Shown: piece after piece, positions 44,209 through 56,937 of the stretch
How positions within the stretch are numbered: position 1 is the stretch's first letter
Layout: every line of letters starts with the position of its first letter
From: Icerya purchasi
Lineage: Eukaryota > Arthropoda > Insecta > Hemiptera > Monophlebidae
Direction of reading: 5' to 3'
Length of the DNA: 64,000 nucleotides
NCBI GenBank assembly: GCA_039619475.1
Contig: CM077115.1
Span: forward strand, 593,737,643-593,801,642
Translations under genes and position numbers: made by a program
The notes under the pieces: generated by a model
What the model was told of the DNA's origin: nothing
What the model saw: the letters and a program-made list of their open reading frames with translations, nothing else
Databases searched by the model: none

Positions 44209-46781
44209 GTAATGATTGAATTTTTCTAAAGCGCTCTAAAATTTATTTAATATTCTTCGACAGCAAGCCGAGTTTTCTGTGAAATATTTACTAATACGCT
44301 GTCAATGAACTTGATACGAATTGTTACAATAAGTTTCACATTCGCCGTGTGTCTCTTGGTACAGGTCATATTTTTTCTTTTCAATTGATAAGTGCAATAT
44401 CGTTTTCAGGTTTCCATATTGCAATAATCATGAAAGCGTTTCATATTTAGTGTGAACTAATTATTTGGCGTTATGATACTAAAGTCTCATAACAGTAATG
44501 CGAATTACGTGCTTTCAGCTTAGATATTGTTTAATAATGCCATTGTTTAGAATTGTCACGGCTAATATAAAACATGTTTCATATTGCCTGTGTGTATTAT
44601 TATGATTCTCTTTAGTTCGCCATTCCACGTAATCCCTTTTTACGCCATATTATACTACCTGTCGCACTTTAGATGCAAAATTTAGTTTATATCCATGCAA
44701 CGATTTGGTTGACGACCTTCTGGTTTTCTCCGCCTTTAAACTTTGCTTGTATTGACAAGGTTTCTGGTTCCCGCTTACTGCACACAGTACATGTCCAAAT
44801 ATTTCATGGTACGGATTGCGTGAGATCTTCTACTACGGATGCATTTGCTTCTTCGCAGTCTACAGTATCTAGCGGAATATTTTCCGGCATAACATTTCAA
44901 ATCTATTTAGAGTGGATCCTTTCTATTTTATGTTTCTGCTAGTCTTCCGAAATATATAAAACTATTCTCTACCTAGTGTCGAAAATATTATTATCAAATT
45001 CTAGTGCATCTACGACGTTTATTTTAATTTTTTGTTTATTTATTTTAAGATTTTAACTGGCATTTTGTTTCCCCCCCCCAACCAAATCGCATTAAATCAG
45101 TACTGTAATTCGAGATCTTTTGGCCTACCTAAGTAGATGTTCCTCTACTCGGCCGATCTAGACCTGCCCTCATAACTTATTCATTTTACACAGATTGGCA
45201 CACTCCCAAGCTTGCTCTCTTATTTATCTCAAGTTTAGGGTTTGTTTACATGGCAGACAGTAGTTAGATAGTCTTACAATTTTTGCACAACAGTATAATT
45301 GTTTTTTTGGCCATACTCCAGATTCTGGAATTAACTAATGGACTTGTTTAATACTTCCGCAGATATTTCATTAGTTCCTTCTACTGCTCTACTACTGTTT
45401 ATTACACATTATACAAATTTTATTATTTCGCATTTCGGTTTTACCATTTTATTATATTCATTTTTTTTTTTTTTTTTTTTTTTGTACCATAGTAATCATA
45501 TAAATTTTGATATACTTCAGTTATCTCCGAGAAGTTTGTTTTCACGCATTCTCCATTGTTTATCTCATAGCCGAATCATTCATTTTAAATTCTTATTGTA
45601 AAAATTACACTAATATATTTGTGTGTTTACGAGTGATAATGATGACCAAAATCTGCTCTGATTCGTTCTTTATCATCGACGCAGTCGAGAAAAAGCGGTA
45701 AAGGAATATCACTGTGCCAGATACTGAGTGTTCCAGATGCGACAAATTTTGCTGACTAATGTTAGAATGGAAAGTGTTTCTACATTTACTTTTCACAAGC
45801 GACTTTTTAACGTACCAGCTACCGAAGTTATTAAAAATTAAAATTTTTTTTCATTAACCTCGAAAGACAATGAACATATTATTCTCTTTTTTTTTTCTTT
45901 TTTTTTTTTAAATAACATTTGCCCAGATTTATGTATCCTATTTATTCTTTCATCTTTCGATTTTTCTTTTTTCTATAAATTTACTTTGTTATTTTTAATA
46001 AATTCACAAGAAAACCTACATTCTAATGTGTAAGGGCGATTCAGGATACGGGTGACGTGTAGAATCTAGACGGTAATTTAATTATCAAGATTTTTCTTTC
46101 CTTTTTATATCACTGCCGAAATTTGGTGTTTTAACTTAAGCATACCAATTAAGGCATCTATCAATTATATTCCTCCTGGCCAGAGGTGTAGACACACAAT
46201 GATGCCACATTTTTTTTTTCTGGAAATTTGTATATTATATAATCTATCTCCGATATATGTATATTTTTTTAATTGTAAGATATTTTTTCTTTTTTTCATC
46301 TTTTTTTTTTTTTTTTTGACTGACATCTTTGTATTCCTTATTCCAGTTTTGAATTATGTTTTCCTTTAATCGGCGTAGTATATTCCTTCCAATTAAATAG
46401 AAGAAATTACATTTTCAGAATTTCCCGATTTTCAATTTGAGTTATCGAAAAAATTCTTTCCAGTCGTTATGGTTGAAGTGAAAAAATAATTAAAACAGGT
46501 ATAGAAAAGAAAAAATATCAATAAAGCGTTCCATGGAAAGTGATTTAGTATTGAATAGGGTAATCCGTTGACATCTGGTATAGAATTACTATTAAAAGAT
46601 GCTTTTTCAAGATTGAGATTGATTTAGTTAGAAAATTAGGTTTTTTCAGGATAACTCGATACTGCCTGTGTGCACTGCGAGAATAACTGTGTGCAAGAAA
46701 TATGGAGCAATATTATCGATTAAGTTGACAAAAACGCCCAATCTATAAATTCGGTAGCGACTGAATACAACCTGTTTGAAG
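44209..46781. other. AT-rich non-coding DNA; no gene seen
   Basis: Includes poly-T tracts at about 45,459-45,483, 45,888-45,910 and 46,300-46,318. Frames such as 44,673-44,942 and 45,338-45,601 carry no recognisable motif. Confidence 0.5.
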
Positions 46782-46789
46782 AAAGTTTC
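46782..46789. repeat. 8-bp target site duplication, left copy (putative)
   Basis: aaagtttc next to the 3' tail of the I-like element; the same 8-mer occurs at 48,048-48,055 beyond its 5' end. Confidence 0.55.
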
Positions 46790-48047
46790 TTATTTATTTA
46801 TTATATTTACAAGTCGCTTTTGGACTACAAGGTCATTAGCGACTACGGTTTTACAGATAATTATAAAATTTTATATTGAATATTTGAAAATGCGCGAAAC
46901 AACAAAATAATCAAAAAATTAGCTGAAGGCTGAGGAAGTTAGATCAGTTGGAATACAGAGATATCTTTGAGGAAGGCTACGAATTTTTTACACTTCTCGG
47001 CGTCCGAAAACATCTCTGGAAGGCCGTTGGTAATACTCGCTTGTTGCCTGGCCTGCTGGTAGTGATTACACTCGATCAAAAGATGCCTCACCGATATAGG
47101 CATGTTGCAGCGTTGACACAGGTTGGGCGGTTTTTTAGATATGAGGAACGAATGAGTCAAGTTCGTGTGTCCAATGCGGATACGAGTTATCGTGTCTACT
47201 GAGAGTTGGCATGTTTTCGTAGGTATCTTTTCTAAACTCTTGGAGTTTGCTCGGCATTTGGAGCCAAAGGGTGTTCCAGTAGTTTTTGACTGTGTTGCTT
47301 ATCACCATTTTAGCTTCATGAGGTGTCATAAGTACTTCAGGCGGGTAATCTTGTGTCGTCGCGGTTCTTGCAGCTTGGTCCGCCAATTCATTTCCTTGGA
47401 TTCCTGTATGCGCCGGTGTCCACACAAGGCTGACCTGTATATGCTTTGATTGGAGCTGGTCCAATTTTAGGTGGATGCGTTGTATGATAGGGTTTTCGGT
47501 AAACTGATTTTGTGGATGGCTCTTAAGCAGGACAACGAGTCAGTAAATATGGTACAGTTTGTTATGTCTTGGGGCGCAGTAGGATTAGTTCTAGAGTATG
47601 GAGAATCGCCTTAGCCTCACAGGTGAAGATTGAATTATTGTCGTGCGTTCGTTGTGCTGCTAACGTGATACGAGTCAGAGACTCTATAGCGTAACCTGTT
47701 TTACCGTTGAGAATTAAACCGTCTGTATAGTATTCCGTGCATGGCTGAAATTTTTCGCGTATTTCAAGGAAGAGTAATCTAAACGTCTCTGAGCTTGTGA
47801 TTACTTTCTCGTGCTCACATAGATTAACATTTATTGTCAGATTGGGTTGGCACCACGGAGGTAGGAACCCTAGCGATCGTTCATAAACCGTTGGTAGTAT
47901 TATTTCGAGTTCTGCTGTGTATCTGGCTATCCGCGATCTGAGTGGTTTTGCTGCCGAATAGTCGGGGTCGATATTGTGCGCAGGGACCTTGAAGATACTG
48001 TCATAAGCTGGATTGTCCGATGTCGAGGAGATTGTCACCGCATATTT
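46790..48047 (-). pseudogene. 5'-truncated I-clade-like non-LTR retrotransposon (RNase H and C-terminal finger)
   Basis: Read on the minus strand. Frame 48,038-47,562 ends in an RNase H start: YTDGLILNGKTGYAIES, TRITLAAQ and FTCEAKAILHTLELI, supplying the Asp and Glu. FTDSLSCL follows, then a frameshift near 47,520. Frame 47,464-47,135 resumes at HIQVSLVWTPAHTGIQGNEL ADQAAR, the final His/Asp block. Frame 47,160-46,939 gives THSFLISKKPPNLCQRCNMP and VRHLLIECNHY, a CCHC finger. The 3' UTR ends in TAATAAATAAATAA, a TAA-type tail characteristic of the I clade. The copy lacks endonuclease and RT. Flanking 8-bp duplications suggest a bona fide truncated insertion. Confidence 0.82.
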
Positions 48048-48055
48048 AAAGTTTC
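48048..48055. repeat. 8-bp target site duplication, right copy (putative)
   Basis: aaagtttc, identical to 46,782-46,789. Confidence 0.55.
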
Positions 48056-50124
48056 ATTTTCCTTCAAAACTAAAAAGTATTCTCACGTTGAATGATAATT
48101 TTTTTTTCCTACAACTAGTTTTTTTTAGTAGTAAGCAGAAACTGTTAAAGCTTCGGAACTTTTTACGTCAAATAATTATTAGACACGATTTAGAAACCTA
48201 CCAATTAAAATAAAGCATTTTGTTTATTTAAGTACCCGGGGAACATTGAGGCACCCATCAAAAGGAAGCTGGTCTACTTGCTAAATATTTTTAATTGTAC
48301 TCAATTTGAGTAAAAGTATTATTTTTAATAGCATCCAATAAGGTGTAATATAAATCAGCGGAGAGCTTCTGATTACTTGAGCATGAACAAAATGCAGCTA
48401 ATTAGAAAATAATAATTCATGCAACTTTGTGATTAGGGAATTATATAACGTAATGATCGTTTAAGCAGAACTACTTCATATAAGTCGCTTTGTTTATTAG
48501 GAATAGGAAAACTGACCGATTTGAATTTAAAAAAAATATTACATGAAATTAAGACTAAGGATCTCCGTTGTTTGTCAAAAAAGTCCAGTATTGCTGATTA
48601 ATTTCAGCATACAATGCCCCAATTATTGTTGAGCCCCCCCTCCCCCCCGGATTAATTTATGGGCATTATCTAGTTATTTTAATGTATGCTTTCTCAGGGG
48701 AGATTATTTATATCTCCCTGCATAAGAAAATCTAAGTTCGTTGGACAATTGGTATGTAACAAGAGAATATATAACGTTCGAAATGTTTAAATTTATGTTA
48801 ATGTCCGTTCCATACACGCTGGTAAGCTAACAAGCTGAAATATTAGGCTAAAATTGATAAGAATCGCTAAAGCTCTCTATAAGTCTCTTCTACTGTGAGC
48901 AATGGTAAAATTATTAAAGATATAATTAAAACGGGTAACTAGGTTTTTAATAAGAGTCTTAATACCTGCTCTTCTATCGATCAAAAAAGGTTTTTGGATT
49001 GATCGTTGTTTAATTTTAAGATCGATATTCATGATGAATCTAAATAATTATTATTTTAAAACTGAAATAACAACAAGTGGCTACCGAATAAGATGCAGGA
49101 GACATAAAAGGAAATATATACGATATACGCACAATCTTTTCGATCGAATTTCAGGACAATGTTAAATGTACAAAAGTACGCTGGTAATATATAATAAAAC
49201 ATTTTAAACTTTTACATTGTTAAATAAAGAAAATCACGTTAGTGTAATAATAATGAATTTCGGGGCAAAATTATAGACGTTACGAATTATATAATTATGG
49301 AAATTATTATTTTTTTTTTAATAAGTGAAGATTTAAAATGTTTTTCGCCAAAACCGACGGAACAAGTGTCACTGTTTCAGAAAGTGTTGTAGAAATCATA
49401 GATTTTTTTTCTCGCTTCATTCGTTACAGGTACGTTTTCGCGCGGTTTTTATTTACACTTTTCGGTTCTTCGTTCTTATTAATATATTGTTTTCCATTTT
49501 AAAGGAACAAACTCACCTGTGCGCAGTATGGGCATCACTAGCAGAGGAATCGGAAGTACTTGGTACGTATAGTATACATTGCTGATGACTTATCGGAAGG
49601 AAAATATGAGTAAGTGGAACCGTAATTTGGGAATTGAACTCATTTAGGAGAACTAATTTGAATTGGTGCGGAGGAATTTTTATTTATTATACGTACCACT
49701 ATTTTCTCCTTTAATTTGCCGATACTTGATGTATATCGTGATATTTTCACGTACGAAGGAGCTTATATCGTTTCGGAATTCGTTATCTTTCCCACAGCTT
49801 CCGATGTAGTACTATCAAATACTTTTATTCTATGTATTCTCGCTTAACCTACGCATAGATAGAGCAGTATAGCTAGTTGCATTGCTCTTGAAAAATATTT
49901 AAATCTACTCCTCGAATCTTATGCAAAAAGTAGAGAACCTAGGGTAAATGTATTTAAATGTTGTTGTATTTGCGTTGTTGGCTACATTAAAAATGAAAAT
50001 TGATTAGCAGCTAACGACGAACTAAAAAGTGCCTTCATTTTATTTTATCCACCTGTTTTGTATACCATTAAAATCAAAAATTAGTTTATTCCTAACGAAT
50101 GATAATTTCCTATGTCATAGATTT
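48056..50124. other. AT-rich non-coding DNA; no gene seen
   Basis: A C-run lies at 48,633-48,648. A short segment at 49,530-49,565 is flanked by splice-like motifs on both strands but has no coding support. Confidence 0.45.
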
Positions 50125-50200
50125 TTTCTTCTTATTTTTGGATGCGTCTACTGCGGACATTAACCCAGTGCGAGTGAATTTCAAAACCGTTAGAAACGCA
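50125..50200 (-). mobile_element. 3' end of a non-LTR retroelement (family Y, copy 2)
   Basis: A T-rich tail followed by gatgcgtctactgcggacat taacccagtgcgagtg, a diverged match to 213-255. On the minus strand it ends in an A-rich tail. Confidence 0.4.
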
Positions 50201-52399
50201 TTTAATTATCGCGACATTTACAATATTGTTAATATTGCGATTCTGTTATTCGAAATATTTCATTTTAAACATAGATAAATGACTGGTGAGTTAAAATTTT
50301 TTAAATATAAAATTTCTAATTGAGTTTACTTCATAAAGTTAGCTGATGATATGACTCCTTTAAAATGAGGTGCTTAAATTTATTGTGAAGTAAATTTATA
50401 CTTATTTTTATTTGTTAATAAGAGAAATTCGTGTATTTTATTTTTTTTTTACGGGTTTTATTTTAATCTTGTCAAGTATTTCGTTTTTTTGTTTTTAGGG
50501 TGCGGGTTATGCCTTTGATTTCTCAATTTTCGACTTTTTTCTCCGAATTGTTAACCGGTGTAATTTTTGTCTATTTTTTTTCTTTTCTTTTCTCTTTTTT
50601 TTCTTTTAGCATGTTAGCAGCGAAATGATGACGTAAATTTATTTATAAAAATTGCTTTTCCGGTTTAATTTGTAATTCAAAAACACTTTTTTAAATTCCA
50701 TCATCGGCATTTTTTGGTCGGTAAAAAGTAAATCTTACCACATTTTGGCAAACAATATTTTGCAAATTTTTTATTTTATGTTTGACCGCATCGAATTAAC
50801 GATGTCCAAGAAAGTCGTTAGGAACTGATAGCAAAACTTCGTTTGTTTGTAGCTTAAAAAATTTTCAGATTATTTCGATGAAACTGTACTTTATAGTAAA
50901 ATTTTTGTAATAGGTGGCCCACATTAAGTGTCTATAAACTTTTTAAAAATTCAAATAGCACAAATTGTACTACAAATTCGGAGTTATGAATGGACATAGC
51001 CTTTTATAATTTTTACAGCACAGTCAGTTACGTCGTCCGAAGGAAAAAAATTTCAAAACCGATAAATTTAATGTTTTGCGTATACTGTGCAACGTTCGTA
51101 ATGCAAAGAGTGTTTCTTACATGGAAACGTAATTACCCCCCCCCCAGTACAAGAATGGATACGGTCTTCTAGGCGTGTGTTTGTGTGTGTGTGTGGGGGG
51201 GGGGGGATTCAACGATCTTAGAGTATGGACATTAAAGAAACAAGGCAACAAAAAAAAAATACTTTATAGAAAACTTTGCTTTCGGAAAAAAATAAATTTA
51301 ATAAAAAATTTAATAGCAGACGAAATGACGTTGAAACGCGGGTGACGTAGTTAGTACGCTATTTTTTACCATGCGGTCACTCTGTGCCAATTCACATAAA
51401 GCCGCCACCATACTGAGGATCGTTATACGACTGGGTTTAGTATACCTAGGTATTTAAGACGAGGTTTTTCTGTTTATAACTTTCTTCGTTTTAGAACTTG
51501 TTATCATCGCCAAATGTTATTTCGGAAATCCGATTAATTAAAAACTCCGCTTTCTCACTTGCGAATATGTGCGAGTTTTTTCTTTATTAAATTATCAAAC
51601 TGCTGTTGGTCGTTATTCATTTGGACGAGAAAATCTGTCGTCGCGCGTGGTGTAGGTAAAATGTTGCGTTTGCAGGTCGGGTTTTAAAATGAAAAAAATT
51701 ATCGATGGAGTATCCTCGGTACCATCGGACGGAAGATGGATTAACCGACCGGTGCATTATAAATTACCGGGAAAGCGGGAATTTTTTGTTTTTATAGTAG
51801 CAGCTGGCCGCGGATATTTTAAAAGTGGGGAAAAATACCGATCCATCAGATGACATACGTTGCCGCATTAAGTGGACAACCTTTTCGGATAAACCGAATT
51901 ATAAGTTAAATGCGATTGTGGATAGAATTTCCCGGGAAAACCTAATAACGCGCGACTATAAAAAAAAACTTTTTAAACGCATATGTGCTATGGAATTTTT
52001 CAAATCGGTTTTTAGTTACACGGAGCTCTATACACTCATCCATCACCCTAATTACGCATCCCGCTACTAATAGATATAATTAGAAAGTCAAAAATGTCCT
52101 TCCACTCCGCCATAAAAAAGAAATGAAATGAAAAACGAAAAAAAATTATACAAACTTTCACTGCAGGACCGTTTATTTGGCAAATGTCATTTGAGAGTTC
52201 GCTAATTAATTATGTTGCATCGATGATTAATACGATGTTGATGATACTGCGTGTGTTTAATATTTTTACCGCATCGTCGGCGCGACCGGTTCATCGCATT
52301 ATTAATGTAAGCCCGCAAAAAATGATTAGCATAAACTTAATACCTGATCTAACACACCTTCTTTTGCAATTGAATCAACCCGGTCACTAAGTAACAGTG
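50201..52399. other. AT-rich non-coding DNA; no gene seen
   Basis: (GT)n followed by a G homopolymer at about 51,178-51,207. Frames 51,825-52,070 and 52,184-52,390 have no recognisable domain. A remote transposon origin for 51,650-52,080 cannot be excluded. Confidence 0.45.
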
Positions 52400-52760
52400 A
52401 CCTGAAATACAGCAAAATTTAATGACCCTCCCAGTTCTGAAATATTAAAATACTTTCCCTTAATTCCATAAATAAGTGGATGGCAATTATATTCAAAATT
52501 ACCGCTCTGAAGCAACAACGAGAAAACACTAAGGCTATCCGAAAATACCACAAACTCTCCCTTGGACTGCAACACATTTTCCACAAAATCTATTAGCTTT
52601 TTCAATTGCAAGAAGCTCGGCCGTAAAAATCGAAGCCTCTGGAGGTAATTTAAATTTCTGCTCGGTGATATCTTCTATAATAAACCCTGCCCCTACGCCT
52701 TCATTCAATCCACGGAATTTGGCACCATCGGTAAAGATCAACAACCAGGGGATATAATTC
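52400..52760 (-). pseudogene. non-LTR retrotransposon RNase H domain fragment
   Basis: The minus strand reads LIFTDGAKFRGLNEGVGAGF with IIEDITEQKFKLPPEASIFT and AELLAIEKA. These are the first RNase H block (Asp of FTDG) and the E-A/E---A--I-KA block containing the catalytic Glu. After a frameshift near 52,610 come LIDFVENVLQSKG and FVVFSDSLSVFSLLLQSG, the second Asp (SDS). The expected terminal His/Asp block is missing. No start codon is needed, since this is an internal domain of a longer ORF. The family differs from those at 47 and 56 kb. Confidence 0.72.
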
Positions 52761-53574
52761 TTTCACGATACCTAGAAAAACGGAGTTCACGATGTTACCA
52801 GGCAGTAGATGCAAATTCTGGCTTTTAAAGGTGCTAACATTAATGTCTAATTTGATAAGATTAAGGCGTCATAGTTTAAATTAAAAACGAAAACGTGTTC
52901 AATGAGAGAAGACGAAGGCCGAGAGGCCAAATTAGCAGTGGAAGTAGTAAAACACGAAAAAAGAAACAGACATAATCCTTTCAAAGAAAACAAAACAGAA
53001 AGAAAACAAGGCGAAAAAATTCACCTCAAAAAAGTATTCGAATGCAATTAAAAATAATATGATTTACTACACTGTTAAAAAGTCAGAATAGACAACCTAA
53101 TTATTAAATGAGTCAATGGATATATACACTTTTATAAAATAATGGCATATTTAAAGTTAAATACTGACGCGTTCCGAGGCTGCTAATTCCATGATATCCC
53201 TTTGTGATCATGAGGCTATTCGAAACGAATTTAAATATATTATTATTTTATAGAAGTTTTTTTTTTCTATCGATTTCTAATTAATAAATAGTAAAAATAA
53301 TGTGTTTATCAAATTTCAATAGTAGACCTAACACACGCAGGCCGTGGACATCGATGACAACCGCATAGACGGCGTGCCATGAATAGTGGACGTTAATAAG
53401 TCGTTTCTGCGGAAATGGCGGTCTATTCCTACCTTCCTGAGATTTGCAGCATAGGAAGTGAAAAATTTTCGAATTCTGCAATCGAGGGTATTCTATAAAT
53501 TTCCGATTAGATCGGGGCTTTGTAGTTATCAATCGACAAGGCGTGTTATAGAATAAAATCATTCCAGCGTTAAC
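52761..53574. other. no gene seen
   Basis: AT-rich. The minus-strand frame 53,281-53,562 lies just downstream of the Tc1 remnant but shows no transposase motif. Confidence 0.4.
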
Positions 53575-53900
53575 TTATTCTGCTGAAACCCGAATGACTC
53601 TTTTCAAGGTGTGGCTTCGTCGCGCTAGTTTTAGATTATAGCGTAATATGTAACTGTAGTTTTCGGCTTTCGTAATGTATTGAATAAAGGTGAGATTACC
53701 AACTCCAGCAGTAGCCATACATCCCCACACCATCATATTGCCATATTTCGTACCATCGAAACCGAACATATTAAACTTACCTTCATCGAAAAATACGACA
53801 GTTTCCCAAAATTCGAAAGACCTTGTGATATATTCTTTCGCGAACGCAAGACGTTTCAACCAATTTTTCACCTCATAAAACGCTTTCTCTCCTAGTTAGT
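53575..53900 (-). pseudogene. Tc1-like (Tc1/mariner) transposase fragment
   Basis: The minus strand reads NWLKRLAFAKEYITRSFEFW, then ETVVFFDEGKFNMFGFDG. This is the family's W--V-fsDE-kf-lfg-DG block with its catalytic Asp. After an internal deletion comes MMVWGCMATAGVGNLTFIQ, the MVWG---GvG-L-fi block. KAENYSYIL follows, then the match fades before the second Asp and the third acidic residue. The N-terminal HTH region is absent. Non-functional remnant, roughly one third of a usual ~340-residue transposase. Confidence 0.82.
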
Positions 53901-54289
53901 AATTTGCCCGAGCTCGCATTTACTTTGGCAGTTCGTCAAAAATATTCTCTCTTTTTTTTATTTGTTTTAATTTTTTTTTGGCCCAAACCATTACAGTTCA
54001 TTTGGTCAGCAAACTAAATATTCCCGCTTACATCATGATTATTCTAAATGCTCACGCTTCTTCATATCTATATGGATTAACTGCTTCAGAAATTAGCAAT
54101 TAAGTCAGAGCAAAATAGTGTAATAATCTGCGCTAAAAAAAATAGAAGCCTATCGCTGCTTTATAATAACCGGAAGCAATGATTTCTAGTCATTCGAAAT
54201 TTTTGGTGGTCCATTTCTGATAGTATAACTATAACGTTTTTTTTTATCTTGTTTTTTTTTATTTATTTATTTTTTATTTTTTATTTTAT
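53901..54289. other. AT-rich, poly-T-rich sequence; no gene seen
   Basis: A T-rich tract precedes ggcccaaacc at about 53,965-53,990. Possibly another retroelement tail on the minus strand. Confidence 0.35.
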
Positions 54290-54420
54290 TTTTTTTCAGA
54301 AAAAATAATTGAATTTAAACAAATCATCGACATGAACCCATATTTATGTATACTACAGATGAATATGTGTTCATGTCAGTGATTTAATAAAATCCAATTA
54401 TATTTCTGAAAATAAAAAAG
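54290..54420. repeat. hairpin repeat (inverted arms ~55 bp)
   Basis: ttttcagaaaaaataattga at 54,293 pairs with tccaattatatttctgaaaa near 54,390-54,412. Inner parts (cgacatgaac / gttcatgtca) also pair, leaving a short loop around 54,340-54,365. Arms are imperfect. Confidence 0.7.
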
Positions 54421-54939
54421 CTTATATGTAGTTATTTGCAAAGGAAATTTCTAGTCACTATGTGCACGTGTAATCTCAATATCTCTTTGCAGTTCGATTT
54501 CAGTTTTATCTGAGTGTACTCTACATTGTTAGTTGATAATGGGCTATGACTGAAAACGTTTTCTTAAATTGAGGTATTTATTTCAATTAGACAATTGAGT
54601 ATTTTTACGAAAACAAAAATATAGAGAGAAAAGGGGAGACTAGAGAACGGTGGGAAAATGTTATTATGTATATATATACCAGAATAGTATATGTAAATTA
54701 TGAATCTGTGAACATATTGAAATTTATTTATGGGAATAGTAAGTTATTATAAGCATAAACTTTAGTTCTTTTTTTTTGGTAAAATTTATAGGTCTCGTTT
54801 CATTTTGTTTCGAACTGGCTTCTTAATTTTCAGGCCAGATTACATTTTATTTTATTTATTCACTAAATTTTTTTCTTTACTTTTTTTCTTCTTTTACTTT
54901 GCATTTATTTTTGCGTTTATTCTTGTACTTGCACTTAAC
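54421..54939. other. no gene seen
   Basis: AT-rich; no motif supported. Confidence 0.45.
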
Positions 54940-55450
54940 TCATCATCTACAGTCACCACCCTAGATAGGATATATCGTGATTAACATTTAATCCATTAGT
55001 CATTTTGTGACCTTTTCCGCCATTATTGTGACGATCCTATGATTGACGTACGCATTGTGCGAATGACAATCCTGTTGTATGTAATATAATATCTATCCAT
55101 ATCTTAGGAGTGCGTCCCGGTGGTCATTTTCCATTAATCTTTCCCATGACCAACGTAATATTCCCTGCTGGTTTCTTATTATATGTCCGAAGAATTTCAG
55201 CACTCTCATTGTGACAATCGTTGACAACCTTTTTGTGACACCGACTACTTCCTGCAACACCGATTCATTTTTTTGCTGTCCATGGAATTCTAAGGAGTCA
55301 TCTCCAGCACCATATTTCGAAGCTGTCGATTTTTCTTCTGTCCAATTTTTTTAAAATCCACGTCTCTGCTGCATATAACAAAATGGAAAATACGAACGTC
55401 TGGACAAGTTTAATTTTGACCTTTTTTCTAATGGAGTTGTCTTTCCAAAT
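54940..55450 (-). pseudogene. non-LTR retrotransposon, RT thumb and C-terminal tail
   Basis: The minus strand from about 55,430 reads KLVQTFVFSILLYAAETWIL, then DRRKIDSFEIWCWR-stop-LLRIPWT, GVTKRLSTIVTMRVLKFFGH and IIRNQQG. In neighbouring frames come VMGKINGK, PPGRTPKIW and TGLS. These are LVQ-FVFS--LYAAETW, RIDSFE-WCWRR-LRIPWT and FGHIIR, the clear succession after the RT palm in RTE/CR1-like elements. It has several stops and one or two frameshifts. Sequence after about 55,160 is shared with 4545-4960, which carries only the tail. Confidence 0.82.
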
Positions 55451-56086
55451 TCAATTCTCCGTCTTCGTTCACTGGCGGATGTTATTTTGTATATTTAGAC
55501 CGGATATTGTATGCTCCATGTAAATTTGTTCAATTTAAGTTTCGTTCCTACTATTCGTGCTGCTTAGCGCATTTGTGGAATTTTTACAATAGTAATTGTA
55601 ATTATTATAAATTATAAATTTCTTAAAGTCGAAATTATTTAATACTGTTTTTGTTTGTTATTGAAGTATTTACTTTTATTTTATTTCTAGTCACGTTCTG
55701 CATTTTTCGAATTTTATTTTGTGAATTCTTATAATCTTTTCTCTTTTCACATAACTTGATATGCAATATCCCCGGATTTTCTTTGCTCTTTTTCTCTTTT
55801 ACAGCTATACTTGGTTCATTTTTACATGCGAGTGTTTCACAGAATAGTAACATTGGGCTTCTAGTTTATGCTAGTATCTCATCTACTGTATAGTTTTGAT
55901 TGCGTAGCCTTGCTTCGTTCGGACTCCTATTGCCGCAATTTGAAAATGTGGTAAATTACTACCACTCGAGCACGTTGGATTAATGCCCATAGGTGACGGA
56001 TCCAAGTAAATAAAAGTAAAAAATAAAAATAGTGGACCACTTTACTCTGTTGATGCACACTGTTTGATAAATATCTTATTACCGAT
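55451..56086. other. no gene seen
   Basis: AT-rich. The lysine-rich minus-strand frame 55,635-55,853 is low complexity. Confidence 0.45.
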
Positions 56087-56660
56087 ATTTTTTTTTTTTT
56101 TTTTTTTTTTTTTATACGTGTAGTTAGTGCCTATACGGCTATTACTCGATTAAAGGTCATTTATATATCATTGATTATTTTTGTTTTAATAATAAAATCA
56201 GTAAGCATTTGGAGGTTGTTTATGTCGAGGTTATTTTTTCTCAGTTGATTATCGCGATGGTGGTTGTACTTCTGGCAGGTTAGGATAATGTAATGAACCG
56301 TCAGCGGTACGTTGCAAATGTCGCATAGGGGCGGTGGTTGATTACTCAGTAGATATGAGTGAGTAATTTTTGAATCCCCAAGGTATATTCTGTTAACCAC
56401 TGTTTCCAGCTTCGGTGAGCAGACATTACCAATGATTAGCGGCCAAGCGTCCACACTTTTCTTTGAATATCCAAGTATACTTGGCCGGGTCTGGAACCGC
56501 TGATTCCACGAGTGTAGGATTTCCTGACTGTACCACTGTGTAAGATCTTCCCCCAGCATTATCGGAAGATATGTTTGAGTTGGCCCTCTTGCTGCATGAT
56601 TCACGATGTCATGGCCATCTATTCCTCGATATGATGTCGTCTGGGGTCTAACAACATTCT
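56087..56660 (-). pseudogene. 5'-truncated non-LTR retrotransposon, RNase H end, C-terminal finger and poly-A
   Basis: The minus strand begins YRGIDGHDIVNHAARGP (about 56,640-56,590), a degenerate version of the GI-GNE-AD-AAR end of RNase H. It continues as a 147-codon frame with VVNRIYLGDSKITHSYLLS and PPPLCDICNVPLTVHYIILT C, a CCHC finger. It stops at 56,161, and the 3' UTR is about 50 bp, ending in ~27 A (T tract 56,087-56,114 on plus). The frame has no internal stop, so it is one of the younger retroelement copies here. The same domain order as 46,790-48,047 but a different family, with a poly-A rather than TAA tail. Confidence 0.78.
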
Positions 56661-56937
56661 TAGACTATAAATGAACTTCGAGAATGCAAATTTATAAATA
56701 ATAATAGAAACCTAATAAAACAATAAAAAAATAAAATAAATAAATAAATAAAAAATAAATAAGTAAAAAATGCTGAATGGTCGGATGGCGAAAGCTAGAG
56801 AGGGAGAAGGAAGAACAAAAAAGAATGCAAAATAAGTATTTTTAATGCACTTCTCCGCGCACAGATGTTAATTACATGCACAGAGCACACTACAACTTTT
56901 TTTACTCTACGCGGAATGTCATCTGAAAACATGATCA
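56661..56937. other. no gene seen
   Basis: Includes an A-rich (AAAT)n-like run at about 56,718-56,770. Confidence 0.4.

Noticed and set aside
49530..49570. Mini-exon flanked by gcag and gtacgt (plus) or ending at CAG|GTGAGT (minus)
   Set aside because: Splice-like signals on both strands of the same 40 bp contradict each other, and no coding evidence exists.
53281..53562. 93-codon minus-strand frame downstream of the Tc1 remnant as the rest of the transposase
   Set aside because: It contains neither the second Asp block nor the terminal acidic block of Tc1 transposases.
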